This document shows positions 36,877 to 45,550 of a stretch of 64,000 nt of DNA, piece after piece. Source of the stretch: an uncultured Dongia sp. (GTDB lineage: Bacteria > Pseudomonadota > Alphaproteobacteria > Dongiales > Dongiaceae); contig NZ_CAKZGO010000042.1 of the NCBI RefSeq assembly GCF_936916975.1, positions 62,001 to 126,000 of the forward strand, in the 5' to 3' direction. Numbering within the stretch: the stretch's first letter is position 1; each line of letters starts with the position of its first letter. A model generated the notes under the pieces. It had not been told where the DNA came from. It saw nothing but the letters and a program-made list of their open reading frames with translations, and ran no database searches. The translations under genes and the position numbers were made by a program.

Positions 36877-37428
36877 ATGGATGGATCACGCCAGATGACC
36901 AAGGACAGGCCGTGGGGATTTGTTGAACGCGAATTGGCCGTTCTCCTCGCGCGCGTTGACGTGTCCGCCTATGAAGGCCTGTTGCAGGCGTTCGAGAACA
37001 AGGCGCAGCGCTGGTTCTTCTCGGGCCAGGGCCGTTCCGGGCTGATTGCCCAGATGATGGCGATGCGCCTGATGCAGGCGGGATACGACACCCATGTCGT
37101 GGGCGAAGTGTCGGCGCCGGCGGTGCGGGCGGGCGATGGTTTCTTTCTGGTCTGCGGGTCCGGTCAGACTCCCGTCAGCCTCAGCTTTGCGACCATCGCC
37201 AAGGCTGAAGGCGCCAAGCTGGTTGTGGTCACCCATAAGCCCAAGAGTGAACTGGCCGAGATGGCGGATGTCCTTTTGGTGATCCCGATGGAGAAATCCG
37301 TTCAGTTCGGCGGCAGCGTGTTTGAGCAAGCCAGCCTTATCCTCCTGGACAGCCTGATCCTGCAACTGACCGCGCAAAACCCCGACGCCCACACCGCCAT
37401 GTGGCGCCGACATACGAATATGCAGTGA
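36877..37428 (+). CDS. SIS-domain sugar-phosphate isomerase, 6-phospho-3-hexuloisomerase-like
   Basis: A 183-residue single SIS domain. FFSGQGRSGLIAQMMAMRLM and LVCGSGQTPVSLSFA form the phosphosugar-binding loops, and the C-terminal FGGSVFEQASLILLDSLI is typical of HxlB/Phi proteins. No hexulose-phosphate synthase (HxlA) is nearby, so the substrate may be another phosphosugar. It closes the kinase/phospho-lyase operon and ends 60 bases before a strong terminator. ATG 36877 or 36895 may be the start. Confidence 0.8.
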   Translation: MDGSRQMTKDRPWGFVERELAVLLARVDVSAYEGLLQAFENKAQRWFFSGQGRSGLIAQMMAMRLMQAGYDTHVVGEVSAPAVRAGDGFFLVCGSGQTPVSLSFATIAKAEGAKLVVVTHKPKSELAEMADVLLVIPMEKSVQFGGSVFEQASLILLDSLILQLTAQNPDAHTAMWRRHTNMQ

Positions 37429-37490
37429 CGCAGAAGATTTGGTGCTGACGATAATGGGGGCGAGAAAGCCGCCTCATCTCCAAAAGAAAA

Positions 37491-37517
37491 CCGGGCCCGT
37501 GATGGACACGGACCCGG
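37491..37517. terminator. Bidirectional rho-independent terminator
   Basis: An 11-bp stem CCGGGCCCGTG/CACGGACCCGG with one C-A mismatch and the loop ATGGA. On the plus strand it is followed by TGGTTTCTT. On the minus strand it is followed by a T-rich tract (complement of 37482-37490), which suits genes arriving from the island side. It marks the end of the conserved chromosomal run. Confidence 0.8.
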
Positions 37518-37525
37518 TGGTTTCT

Positions 37526-37891
37526 TAGACCAGTTTCAGGAGGTCGGAGGTATCGCACGACACATAATAAGCCAGAAAAATATTGATTCTATGGGGAAAA
37601 TTATCTGCTTTGGACTCATAATCAGTCATAAATGACTCAACTCGAATCGAAAAAAGTGGAGACTGGATGAACTCGTGCTCTTTGATCGAAGTTTAGGTCA
37701 CGGACCCCGCAGTCCCAATACAGACATTACGTCCTGGGTTAGATAGATTTGGAATCGTGCAGGGGGGATCACGCGATCTCGCGAGACCAAAGTATCGTCC
37801 CGATATCGCATGGCATCGCTATGGGGTTAACGAATGCGCCAAGTGCCAAGAAGACGCGCAGACTGCACCACCCCAATGTTTTCCGGGGTGG
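37526..37891. other. Gene-less junction between chromosomal operon and island
   Basis: About 365 bases without a convincing gene. Composition turns AT-rich around 37560-37640, unlike the flanking operon. A small inverted pair AGTCAT-AA-ATGACT lies at about 37623-37636. The trinucleotide TGT, expected at the 5' end of a Tn7-like element, does not occur on the plus strand before 37876, so no transposon end could be recognised. The window contains no direct repeat that I could match elsewhere. Confidence 0.5.
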
Positions 37892-39721
37892 CTAGTTCAA
37901 ATCACACTCTGCTTTGCGATAGAAGATTGCCCCCACTGCGGCCGGAAATGCAGGGGTGATGCCGCGGGCGGTCAGAAGTTTCTTGGCGCGCTCAGGTGAA
38001 ACCCGCGAAGAGCGGGCAATTGACGTAAGCGAAATATAGGTCGCCTTGAACCGCTCAATTTCTGAAGGTTTAATGGCGCGTTGCGGGTAGTTAGTGATTG
38101 GGTTCCGAACGTCAAGGGCTGTCAAAAAACCGCCTTGCACCAGGTTCTGCAGAACATAATAGGATGTAGAAAGGGCGCGCTCCGCTTCTCTCATGCTCAG
38201 GCCGGGCCTAATGCCCGAAATGAGATTCAGCTTCACTTCATCAATGTTGATGATGATTGAACGAAGGCCCCTGGTTCCTTTTAACTTTCCTTTCCACCGC
38301 AGGCGATCTCCCAGGATCATTTGGATAACCTGGTACGTAGCAGCGTGCGTACGGCGGGACGCCCCTTCCACCGACACTTGATTGCGTTGAACAGCGTCGA
38401 TTTCCTCGCAACCTGCGTCCAGCCTGGCCAAGAGTCGGTCCATGTCCGTCGTGAGGATGCCAAACGCTCCAAGCTTTGCTGGCCCTGGTCGCACTAAAGG
38501 ATCTAGTAGTCCGTACTCGATGAAGAAATCGACCTGTCGTCGTGGCACGTTGAGGTAGATCGCAGCTTGCGCCACAGACATGGCATTCTTAGCAGCCATG
38601 ATGATCGGCATAACATCATGGTCAGGGATGATCAAATCCCCATCAGGTACCCCCGCGCTGTCTTGCGCAATGTGACCGCGGGCCAATAATACCTTCTTCA
38701 ACCTCTTCGGATGCATCTTGGCATCCTTTGCAATGGATCTCAGGGTGTGCACGTGTCGACGGCCGTCTGCCTTTCCAAAGACCCGGGCATCGGCCGACAA
38801 CGGCATATTGCGGGAGCAATGGTCCCGAATGAGGTCGCGCACCGGATCGTAGGCGGCGTCATGAGTCTCGTTAGACAGCCAGGTGTATAGGCGGCCAAAC
38901 GCAGATCTTGGTCCCCATTGACGCGCGTACTTGGTTTGGGGTGGTGAAATGCGGGCGAATAGCGCACGGATTGAACTGTCGCCATCTTTCGCCACCGCAA
39001 AACCCGCATCGCCTGCCTGACGCCACTCGGCCTCATTCTTCGAATGAGTCACGACTTGAACGCCATGCATGGCGACCATCCCAAGCATCTCACAAAGGTT
39101 GGCAGCCGCGTAAAAGGGCATCGAATCCAAGAATGCATGGGCGCCTGATAATCCCGACAATCGATCATGAAGATAGACTTCCAGCGCGGACTGACAAAAT
39201 CCTTCACTGTCGCCAATGAAACCGTCGAGCTTTGGCAGGTGCGGACGAAGCGCTGCAGAAAAGTCATATGGATACTGCCCAGCGTCACATGGCAACTTGA
39301 TGAGGCTCTCGCGGTGGATGTGACAGGATCTAATTGAGCGAAGGGACCATTCTGATCGACTAAACGGTACCAGGTGCCTCGGTAAGCGGCCCCCAACCTG
39401 TCTCAGGTCCTCCAAGACGCAAGAGACACAAATCCGAAGGTGCTGGCGTGTCGCATCATGATTACTGATCCGCTGGTCTCCCAAGAGATATTCCTGGCCA
39501 TCTCTTATGAAAGAGTAGTCCTTCAGGTTGTTCTTGGACGCCCTAAACGTTGATGAAATGACTCCGATAGCGGCATCGGTACCGAGAAAGATATCCCGAT
39601 GATCGAGCTCAAGGTCGAGGCATAGGTCTTTGAAGCGAACGTCGTGGAAGAGGGCCAAGCGCGAGACGTAGCTGGTGATTGTCTCTCCCTTTCCCAATGG
39701 AATGCGCAGCGGCTTCGCCAT
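37892..39721 (-). CDS. tniQ: TniQ/TnsD family transposon target-selection protein
   Basis: A 609-residue protein. The N-terminal TniQ domain has LGKGETITSYVSRLA and a zinc-binding set with Cys98/Cys101 (ICVSC) and Cys133/His136 (CHIH). The C-terminal half contains several helix-turn-helix-like segments, one being MSVAQAAIYLNVPRRQVDFF, giving TnsD-like size rather than a short TniQ. By family knowledge it binds the attachment site and recruits TnsC. ATG 39721 overlaps the tnsC stop as TGATG. It is the last gene of the tns operon and faces the chromosomal flank. Confidence 0.85.
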   Translation of the reverse strand: MAKPLRIPLGKGETITSYVSRLALFHDVRFKDLCLDLELDHRDIFLGTDAAIGVISSTFRASKNNLKDYSFIRDGQEYLLGDQRISNHDATRQHLRICVSCVLEDLRQVGGRLPRHLVPFSRSEWSLRSIRSCHIHRESLIKLPCDAGQYPYDFSAALRPHLPKLDGFIGDSEGFCQSALEVYLHDRLSGLSGAHAFLDSMPFYAAANLCEMLGMVAMHGVQVVTHSKNEAEWRQAGDAGFAVAKDGDSSIRALFARISPPQTKYARQWGPRSAFGRLYTWLSNETHDAAYDPVRDLIRDHCSRNMPLSADARVFGKADGRRHVHTLRSIAKDAKMHPKRLKKVLLARGHIAQDSAGVPDGDLIIPDHDVMPIIMAAKNAMSVAQAAIYLNVPRRQVDFFIEYGLLDPLVRPGPAKLGAFGILTTDMDRLLARLDAGCEEIDAVQRNQVSVEGASRRTHAATYQVIQMILGDRLRWKGKLKGTRGLRSIIINIDEVKLNLISGIRPGLSMREAERALSTSYYVLQNLVQGGFLTALDVRNPITNYPQRAIKPSEIERFKATYISLTSIARSSRVSPERAKKLLTARGITPAFPAAVGAIFYRKAECDLN

Positions 39722-40782
39722 CACACCCCCGCATGCTTTGGTTCTCGTTTTGCCTTGGAAATCTTCATCCCGTCAATGAACCGATCCTCTTCCCGCGGTG
39801 AGCCGGGGCTGATCTTGTGCCAATTCTCGGCCGAAAAAATGTTCATCTCCGGACGACACGCGTACTGATCGGCATAGACTGTTGCGAAGTGGTCTTTGGT
39901 AAGCGACTTGTCATTGTGTGCGACGGCGGTTAGGCATGCATAGATCACCAGATCGACGATACGGCCGAACTGGCAGCGCGCGGCATGGGCCAGTTGGCGT
40001 GAAAACGCCGCGGATTTTAGCTGGTTGACCTTAAGCTTTGCCGACTCCTCGGCTATTTGCTCGACAATCCCTTCTACGACGCTTTCGTCACCCGGCATGG
40101 ATAGAGGTGGAAACTCGATGGTCGCGTGTCGGCGGTCTTGCTGTTGGCTCTTCTCCCGATCGATGAAGTCGACAATTGTCGGTAGTCCGGAAAGCAGGAA
40201 GCTTACAGGCCATTCTTCAGCCGCCCCCTCCATGCAAATCTTTAGTGTGTCTCGCACCTGTTGAGTGGTCTCAGTATCCACGTCGCGAAGAACGTGTTGC
40301 ACTTCGTCAACATGGACCACCAATGTCTGATGAAGTTTGAACTGATGACGAACGCGCCGCCAGATCTCGGGAGAATTCAAAGAAGCTCTCGCCTCGAAGC
40401 CCATCTTCCGTAGCAAATCTAATCCGAGTTGCTTGAGTGAGTAGGGCGACGGTGCTTGCAGAGAGACAATTGGCATGAGCACGCCAATCTCTGTATCGAA
40501 GGATCGAAGCTCAGGCATGCTTGATATAAGATTGCGGATGGCAACCGACTTGCCAGCGCCGCTGCCGCCATGAACCGCCAAGACTCGGCCCGCGACGCGA
40601 TGTCCATTAATCTCGGCGATCGCCTCGTCGACCAGGAGTTCAAACGCATTTCGCAGTTGTTGATCCCGGTGCGTTTCCAGATAAGTTGCGCGCAAATCTG
40701 CGATCAGCGCCGTGCGCCTCTTTCGCTGTGGACTTTGCGCACTGCTGATGCGTTCCGCGACGTAGTTTCTTGTGTTCGTCAT
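39721..40782 (-). CDS. tnsC: Tn7-like transposition AAA+ ATPase TnsC/TniB
   Basis: A 353-residue AAA+ regulator with Walker A GGSGAGKS at 72-79 and Walker B LVVHVDE with Asp159-Glu160. It matches the TniB/TnsC family that links the target-binding TniQ with the TnsA/TnsB transposase. ATG 40782 overlaps the tnsB stop by ATGA; a GTG six codons earlier is possible. Confidence 0.88.
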   Translation of the reverse strand: MTNTRNYVAERISSAQSPQRKRRTALIADLRATYLETHRDQQLRNAFELLVDEAIAEINGHRVAGRVLAVHGGSGAGKSVAIRNLISSMPELRSFDTEIGVLMPIVSLQAPSPYSLKQLGLDLLRKMGFEARASLNSPEIWRRVRHQFKLHQTLVVHVDEVQHVLRDVDTETTQQVRDTLKICMEGAAEEWPVSFLLSGLPTIVDFIDREKSQQQDRRHATIEFPPLSMPGDESVVEGIVEQIAEESAKLKVNQLKSAAFSRQLAHAARCQFGRIVDLVIYACLTAVAHNDKSLTKDHFATVYADQYACRPEMNIFSAENWHKISPGSPREEDRFIDGMKISKAKREPKHAGV

Positions 40783-42995
40783 GACTTCTTCGTCTTCCAC
40801 GAGGATTTTTCGCCAAATGTGCTGACCTGTGACGGCCCACTGACTGGCTTCTCCTTGGGTGTCTTCTGCCGCTTGGGCTTGTGATGGGGAATAGGAGGAG
40901 AAAGCTTGTCGCCTTCCATTCCTCCGGTGCGATCGTCGTCAGTGACGCCGAGCAAGTCTTCCTCGGGGGCCGACCGAGGTGCATTTAATCGGAATACAAG
41001 TTTCGTATCCCTGTCGATCTTATCCAAATCCTCGGCAGTAAAGTGGCCGAGTGGAAGGCCCATTCTTTGCAGTGAGGTAGTGGCCGTGCGCTCGATGGCA
41101 GTTAGAGCGGCGCCAATTGTGTCGCGATAGATGATCGCGTTCTCGGCATGGTAGGCTCGCTGGAGTTTGAGAAAATCGACCCATTCGGCGACCGTAAAAG
41201 TATCAACTTCGTCGATCTGGCACTTTACCGTGATCCAACCATCGCCATCGTGCACAGAGAGTTTTCCGACATCGAATTGGTCAACTCGAATGCGTACGGG
41301 ATTGAGGTGTTTATCTATCCAGATATTCTGAAGGTCCTCGGATTGATACGGCAGTTTTAGGAACTCGACCCCTTCCTTCGTGATCGTTCGTTCAAGCTCA
41401 ATTCCAAAAATCGCCCGCCTCTCATCAAGGTTAGGACTCGGGATGACGCCATACAGATCGGCAAGTCGCTTCCACGCGTCTATCGGACGTTCTCCGCCAA
41501 GGCCGTCATGAGGCGTTGAGTGGTAAACATCCACTACGAAACGAACCAGGATGGTAAGCAGCTCGTCCATAGAGATGCTGGCGAGTTCTTCGCCTGGATA
41601 CTCGCCTTTTTCGACTGAATTGGCGAAGGTACGACCGGGCAAGTATGGCATGAGCATGGTGCTACAAGTGCCGAAGAAGCGTTCGATAGTTGCTCGCATC
41701 TCAGGAAACCCTGCAGGTGCCGTAGCACGTGCCCGCGCTACGCTTGCTGCCGCGGTCTGGAATTCGTCGGCTATATAGCCTGGGCCGTTGTCTGTAACGA
41801 GGAGTTCCATGCGGCCATTGTGATACCAAGGGTTCTTGGCATTTGCCCATTGTGCAATTTCTGTCTTGTCCGAGACGATCATTTCCAGGCCACGGAGCGC
41901 GGACGCAGCGGATGGGGCTCGGGGAGAGAGATGAAGTGCAACAATGCACCGAGTAGCTACGTCTATTGCACATGTTGCCCAACAACGGTCTACCGGGATA
42001 CTCGCGCGCTGCTCCGGGCTGAGTGTCTCAATGACGCCGGAATCCTCCATGAGGTTGAACAGGTTGACCTTCCACTCGTCCATCTCTACCCGTTGCATCG
42101 GCCGCACAACTTTGACGCCCAGGTGAGTGGCGCCGTAGAGCTTACGGGCGGTGGCGTATCCGTATCGAGCGACGCAGACCTCGACCTTGTTCAACTTGGC
42201 AATTCTGCGCTGGATTGTGCGGAGGGTGGGGATATTTGCCTTGCCATCCGGGCCAACGGCAACATGAGGGGCAAACGCCACTATGGCCTTGCCAATCTTG
42301 TCATGAACTTTAGCCGCAGAAGGTCGATCGCGGTGGATATAGTATGCCGGGATCAGGTCATCCAACATCCTCTCAATCTCAGGAGCAAAGCGCTGATCGC
42401 GGTTCCCAGAATTCGTCTTTCGCCCATCGATTAGACATAGGGGATCGCAATTGTGCCGCAAGTATTTAGTCAGCCACTTCCGAACCTGACTTCCGGCGGG
42501 TCGACGCCTCATCGGGAGTAAGCGCCCGGCCCGACCGTTCGGAGACTGGGCGAGTTCCTTTCGATCGTAGATGCGATCGTGGAGAATCTTTACGTTATCC
42601 TTCATGGATTCATCGTCACGTCGGATGTTCGGATCCTCTGCCATCAAGCGGATCATTTCGTCGCAGTATGCTTGCTTCCACGCGGCGTGTGAAAGTGCTT
42701 CAGGATCTGTTTCGACGATATGGCGAACCTTTGACTTGGCTCGTAGCGCAGCCACTTCAGGGTGAAGTGCATCCTGGTCAATGACGAGTTGCCCACGCTG
42801 GTGCAGAGCATGGACCTCTTCATTGGTTAGCGTCAGGTCGATGCCGTCTTCTCCGATGCGCACAAACGACTGATGTGTCTCACTCCAGGACACCTGTTTT
42901 AGGTCCTGGCCATTTAATGAGATACGGTCGAAGTCTCCTGTTCGGAGGGGCCAACCAGGGATTTTTCGGAACTTCTCAAGGCGTGAGCTCATCAT
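40779..42995 (-). CDS. tnsB: Tn7-like DDE transposase TnsB
   Basis: A 738-residue Mu/TnsB-type integrase. The catalytic triad is seen as Asp306 (VEMDEWKV), Asp402 (LLVTDNGPGY) and Glu438 (MRATIERFFG), a DD(35)E spacing. The N-terminal region holds the expected DNA-binding helices and the C-terminus is charged, where TnsC contacts lie in relatives. The ATG follows directly on the tnsA stop. All three acidic residues are intact, so it may be active. Confidence 0.92.
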   Translation of the reverse strand: MMSSRLEKFRKIPGWPLRTGDFDRISLNGQDLKQVSWSETHQSFVRIGEDGIDLTLTNEEVHALHQRGQLVIDQDALHPEVAALRAKSKVRHIVETDPEALSHAAWKQAYCDEMIRLMAEDPNIRRDDESMKDNVKILHDRIYDRKELAQSPNGRAGRLLPMRRRPAGSQVRKWLTKYLRHNCDPLCLIDGRKTNSGNRDQRFAPEIERMLDDLIPAYYIHRDRPSAAKVHDKIGKAIVAFAPHVAVGPDGKANIPTLRTIQRRIAKLNKVEVCVARYGYATARKLYGATHLGVKVVRPMQRVEMDEWKVNLFNLMEDSGVIETLSPEQRASIPVDRCWATCAIDVATRCIVALHLSPRAPSAASALRGLEMIVSDKTEIAQWANAKNPWYHNGRMELLVTDNGPGYIADEFQTAAASVARARATAPAGFPEMRATIERFFGTCSTMLMPYLPGRTFANSVEKGEYPGEELASISMDELLTILVRFVVDVYHSTPHDGLGGERPIDAWKRLADLYGVIPSPNLDERRAIFGIELERTITKEGVEFLKLPYQSEDLQNIWIDKHLNPVRIRVDQFDVGKLSVHDGDGWITVKCQIDEVDTFTVAEWVDFLKLQRAYHAENAIIYRDTIGAALTAIERTATTSLQRMGLPLGHFTAEDLDKIDRDTKLVFRLNAPRSAPEEDLLGVTDDDRTGGMEGDKLSPPIPHHKPKRQKTPKEKPVSGPSQVSTFGEKSSWKTKKS

Positions 42996-43676
42996 TCAGT
43001 ACCAGATGTTTACCTGCGGGTTGCGTTGAACCAATGCGTGGTAGGTGATAGAGCGGCCGCAGAGCGCCAAGGCCGTATCATCGATGAGGTTTACGATCGC
43101 ACCGAACGCTGCATCCTTAAGGCCAGTTGTCGCAACAAGGCGGCCAATTTCGATCGGACCGGGAATCTTGCGCAGCAGTTCAACGACGGCGTTGATGGCA
43201 ACGTCGCACTTCGTCTCGCGATAGCGCAAAATGGTAACCGCATCGTCAGTACGTGACGGGGGCAAGTCACGGTCCGTCCTGAGGAGCGCGTAGTCAGCAA
43301 ACGACTGAGGGATCTGAGGACGCATTTGCTTTAGGAGTTTGCGTAGCGAGTCAGCTTTTGCTTCCGGACGGATTGCAAAAGCAATACGAACGTCGTCATG
43401 GCGAGTTGCCCGCATGTCGAACCAATGTCTGTGGATGGCGCCGTCGTCTGCTCGATAGAGAACGGCCGGAGGCTGCTCTTCGACATTCCGCACGCGCCTG
43501 TCAGCGAGCAGTGTCTGAAGCATTTTCAGCTCCAAGAAGCTTTCGAATACGTAGCGCTGATTGCGTCGCGGGCAGACGACCTCCCCACGAAAATTGTAAC
43601 GCGACGAGCTACCTGGACGACGGCTTGCGGTTGACTGAGCGGGCTCGCTCCAACGTTGCAGCGGGTTATGCGGCAT
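42996..43676 (-). CDS. tnsA: TnsA-like transposon endonuclease subunit
   Basis: A 226-residue protein that, by position and pattern, is TnsA, the nuclease cutting the 5' ends in cut-and-paste Tn7 transposition. FESFLELKML supplies the conserved Glu (Glu45/Glu49) and HWFDMRAT the Asp (Asp87). The third site, usually E-x-K in VEVKP, reads IAFAIRPEA here, so Lys appears replaced by Arg103. The C-terminal TnsA domain is present. ATG 43676 follows GGGGG. First gene of tnsABC-tniQ. Confidence 0.78.
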   Translation of the reverse strand: MPHNPLQRWSEPAQSTASRRPGSSSRYNFRGEVVCPRRNQRYVFESFLELKMLQTLLADRRVRNVEEQPPAVLYRADDGAIHRHWFDMRATRHDDVRIAFAIRPEAKADSLRKLLKQMRPQIPQSFADYALLRTDRDLPPSRTDDAVTILRYRETKCDVAINAVVELLRKIPGPIEIGRLVATTGLKDAAFGAIVNLIDDTALALCGRSITYHALVQRNPQVNIWY

Positions 43677-44434
43677 CCCCCGTGCTGATTGAGCACGTCG
43701 GAGCCCTCGCTCAAGGACGTGGAAGCAATGCGGATTTCGTCAGTATACGAAATGTTAGCAGGCGACTTTTGGCGTTTGGCCATTTTGAACCTCAAAAGCA
43801 TAGGACCGAGGCTCTTCGAGGGATTCGAAGAGCTTTATATACGGTCTATGCTCAGGGTGTGTTTCATGGCCGGAATAGTAAGCATACCTGTCCTTAAGAG
43901 TCAAGATCTAAAGGAGATAAATGCTTATCTTTCAATAGGTTGTGTTTAATTAAAATTGCAGTGAGTGGCCGCCGTACAGTTCGCGTCCTTAAAAAGTGGT
44001 GATGGCCCGTGGCTCTGCCTTCGGATCATGGTGGGCGAGGGCACCGTCACCATTGGCTGGACGTTCGGAACGCGGCAATGCCAAGGATGTTGGTAGTGCT
44101 GTTTCATGCGGGCACCTATGAGAATGCCGTGGCGCTCTAGGATGAAATGAGCGTGAGCGCATGATACAGGTCTGGCAATAAAAATTGACCGTAATCGATG
44201 TCAACATTCGTCGCGTCAATTTGGTTTCGCTGTCGGGATGAAAATTAATCAGGTTTCGTAATCCGTAAAGCTGCGATGTGGTGATCACGATATCTGCGAA
44301 TGAACATCGAAATGCATGCGCCACGAAGAAATCATTTTATCTTTTGTCATCATAGTTTGACTGAGAATGCGGCGACAGCGAGCACGCACCGATGAGAGTC
44401 GGAGTTTTGCTCCAGTCATTTTGCGCTGCCATCG
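43677..44434. other. Gene-less spacer upstream of tnsA
   Basis: About 760 bases with no supported gene. It holds an ATTTCGT/ACGAAAT inverted pair at 43734-43753 and a nine-base-arm hairpin (43811-43833). An AT-rich tract (43920-43965), a GC-rich stretch (43990-44160) open in several frames but without a family match, and one arm of a 14-bp inverted repeat (44196-44209) follow. By analogy with Tn7 this is where a transposon end beside tnsA would lie. Confidence 0.5.
43811..43833. repeat. Hairpin-forming inverted repeat upstream of tnsA
   Basis: GCTCTTCGA (43811-43819) and TCGAAGAGC (43825-43833) are perfect arms around GGGAT. It is 135 bases upstream of the tnsA start. It may be an operator for the tns operon or a TnsB site; the sequence alone does not decide. 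Confidence 0.55.
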
Positions 44435-44641
44435 ATGAACGGCTTTATGGTGTGTCAGGAATTGGCCTATGGATATTGTGCCGCGTTGCTAAAACTGCAC
44501 ATGCCCTCCGATTGCGATGACGGTCAAAACATTACGTACGCGCTGGACGTGATCGGTGCGTTAGAGACGATACACAATGTTGTGGCGTCACTTTCGACAT
44601 CATCACTCGCTGAAGATGTGGTAGAGTGAATGTTGACATCG
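44196..44641. repeat. Segment bounded by a 14-bp perfect inverted repeat
   Basis: CGATGTCAACATTC at 44196-44209 is matched by its exact complement GAATGTTGACATCG at 44628-44641. Read outward, each arm begins TGTTGACATCG, and TGT is the usual first triplet of Tn7-like ends. The 418 bases between hold only a doubtful 64-codon ORF. It may mark transposon ends facing away from each other or a small non-autonomous element. No flanking 5-bp duplication was found. Confidence 0.55.
44435..44629 (+). CDS. Doubtful 64-residue hypothetical protein
   Basis: The ORF begins MNGFMVCQELAYGYCAALLK and ends STSSLAEDVVE. There is no clear ribosome site before ATG 44435 and no family resemblance. It fills the inside of the 14-bp inverted repeat pair and stops at its right arm. 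It could be a true small gene, but the support is weak. Confidence 0.25.
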   Translation: MNGFMVCQELAYGYCAALLKLHMPSDCDDGQNITYALDVIGALETIHNVVASLSTSSLAEDVVE

Positions 44642-44773
44642 CCTTGTCGTGTGCCAAATCCGCTGCTGTCTTTCATTGTGCTTGATTGTCATGGAATGTG
44701 CAGTGTCATACTGAACGTTGTCTTGCATCAACGCTTGTCTCAACAAGCAAATTGAATCCCTGTCTACGTGAAA

Positions 44774-44968
44774 ATGAAATCGATTGACGCCAAAAACTGG
44801 GACCCTGATATCCAGCGGGCATTAACGAATGCTGTCGCTCAGGGTGGCGCAAAATTTTTATTGAAAAACGGACAGGAAATCGTCGCAATCAGCCCCGATC
44901 TTTGGGCGGCGGTAGAAGCAAGAATTTCGCCACTTGAAGACCTACTTCGCAATCTGAGAGACAAGTAG
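44774..44968 (+). CDS. Putative Phd/YefM-like antitoxin
   Basis: A 64-residue acidic-tailed protein. QGGAKFLLKNGQEIVAISPDLW resembles the Phd/YefM core (xxItrnGkpvaVivs) as judged by eye, piece GGAKFLLKNGQEIVAI. It stands 39 bases before a PIN-domain toxin gene, the normal antitoxin-first order. The start could be ATG 44774 or GTG 44768. Such proteins neutralise the toxin and repress their own promoter. Confidence 0.6.
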   Translation: MKSIDAKNWDPDIQRALTNAVAQGGAKFLLKNGQEIVAISPDLWAAVEARISPLEDLLRNLRDK

Positions 44969-45007
44969 GGCGCTGCAGGGCACGTCAGCAGTGCGTGGGG
45001 GCGTTGC

Positions 45008-45532
45008 ATGCTTCTAACATACCTGCTCGACACCAGTGTGTTCTCGGCCCTGACATCGCTACATGGCCCGCTTCCTCTCGCCTTGCTAGCATGGTGCGAG
45101 GCAAACATCGATCGGTGCTACATCTCCGCGATAAGCCTGCATGAGTTGGAGTTCGGCCTCCGTCGACTTGCGTTGCGGAAGTCTGCCGAGGATCGCATTC
45201 GGGCGGGTAAACTGCGCATCTTCCATCAACTTTTGTTCCTCAAGCTGTCGGACCGGATAGTACCTGTCGACAACGCGATTCTGCTGCATTCCAGTCATCT
45301 GCGAGCGATCGCAGAACGGACCTGTGGCGATATTGGATTCTGTGACGCAGTGATCGCCGCATCGGCCGACCTCGGGAACCATGTTGTCGTGACCTTTAAC
45401 ACTCGGCATTTCATGGCGACCGGGGTTCAGACTCTGGATGGAAGGGTGTTGACGATGCCTCAGGCGAAGGAATACGAGGACACCCGGGTCATACCGAAGG
45501 CCGAGCGGGTTCCTTCTGGGATGATGCATTGA
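45008..45532 (+). CDS. PIN-domain (VapC-like) toxin ribonuclease
   Basis: A 174-residue PIN protein. Catalytic acids are seen as Asp8 (YLLDTSVF), Glu46 (SLHELEFG) and Asp113 (GFCDAVIAA); the fourth site TFNTRHF has Asn131. VapC toxins cut specific RNAs such as initiator tRNA when the antitoxin is lost. The 30-residue tail after VLTMPQAKEYED is longer than usual. With the preceding small gene it forms a likely type II addiction module of the island. Convergent with the AAA+ gene. Confidence 0.8.
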   Translation: MLLTYLLDTSVFSALTSLHGPLPLALLAWCEANIDRCYISAISLHELEFGLRRLALRKSAEDRIRAGKLRIFHQLLFLKLSDRIVPVDNAILLHSSHLRAIAERTCGDIGFCDAVIAASADLGNHVVVTFNTRHFMATGVQTLDGRVLTMPQAKEYEDTRVIPKAERVPSGMMH

Positions 45533-45550
45533 CTGACTCCTGTCAGCATC

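Noticed and set aside
37600-37660. A tRNA-like piece (GGACTCATAATC and CTCGAATCG) as an att-site remnant
   Set aside because: The segments cannot be folded into acceptor, D and T arms, and no T-loop consensus GTTCGA is present.
43990-44330. A decayed transposase or insertion-sequence fragment on the minus strand
   Set aside because: One frame is open for about 110 codons, but the translation shows no DDE, HUH or recombinase motif and the reverse frame is equally open.
37892-44434. A CRISPR-associated transposon (CAST)
   Set aside because: No cas gene and no repeat-spacer array is visible in the window; tnsA is present and TniQ is TnsD-sized, favouring a protein-guided Tn7-like element.
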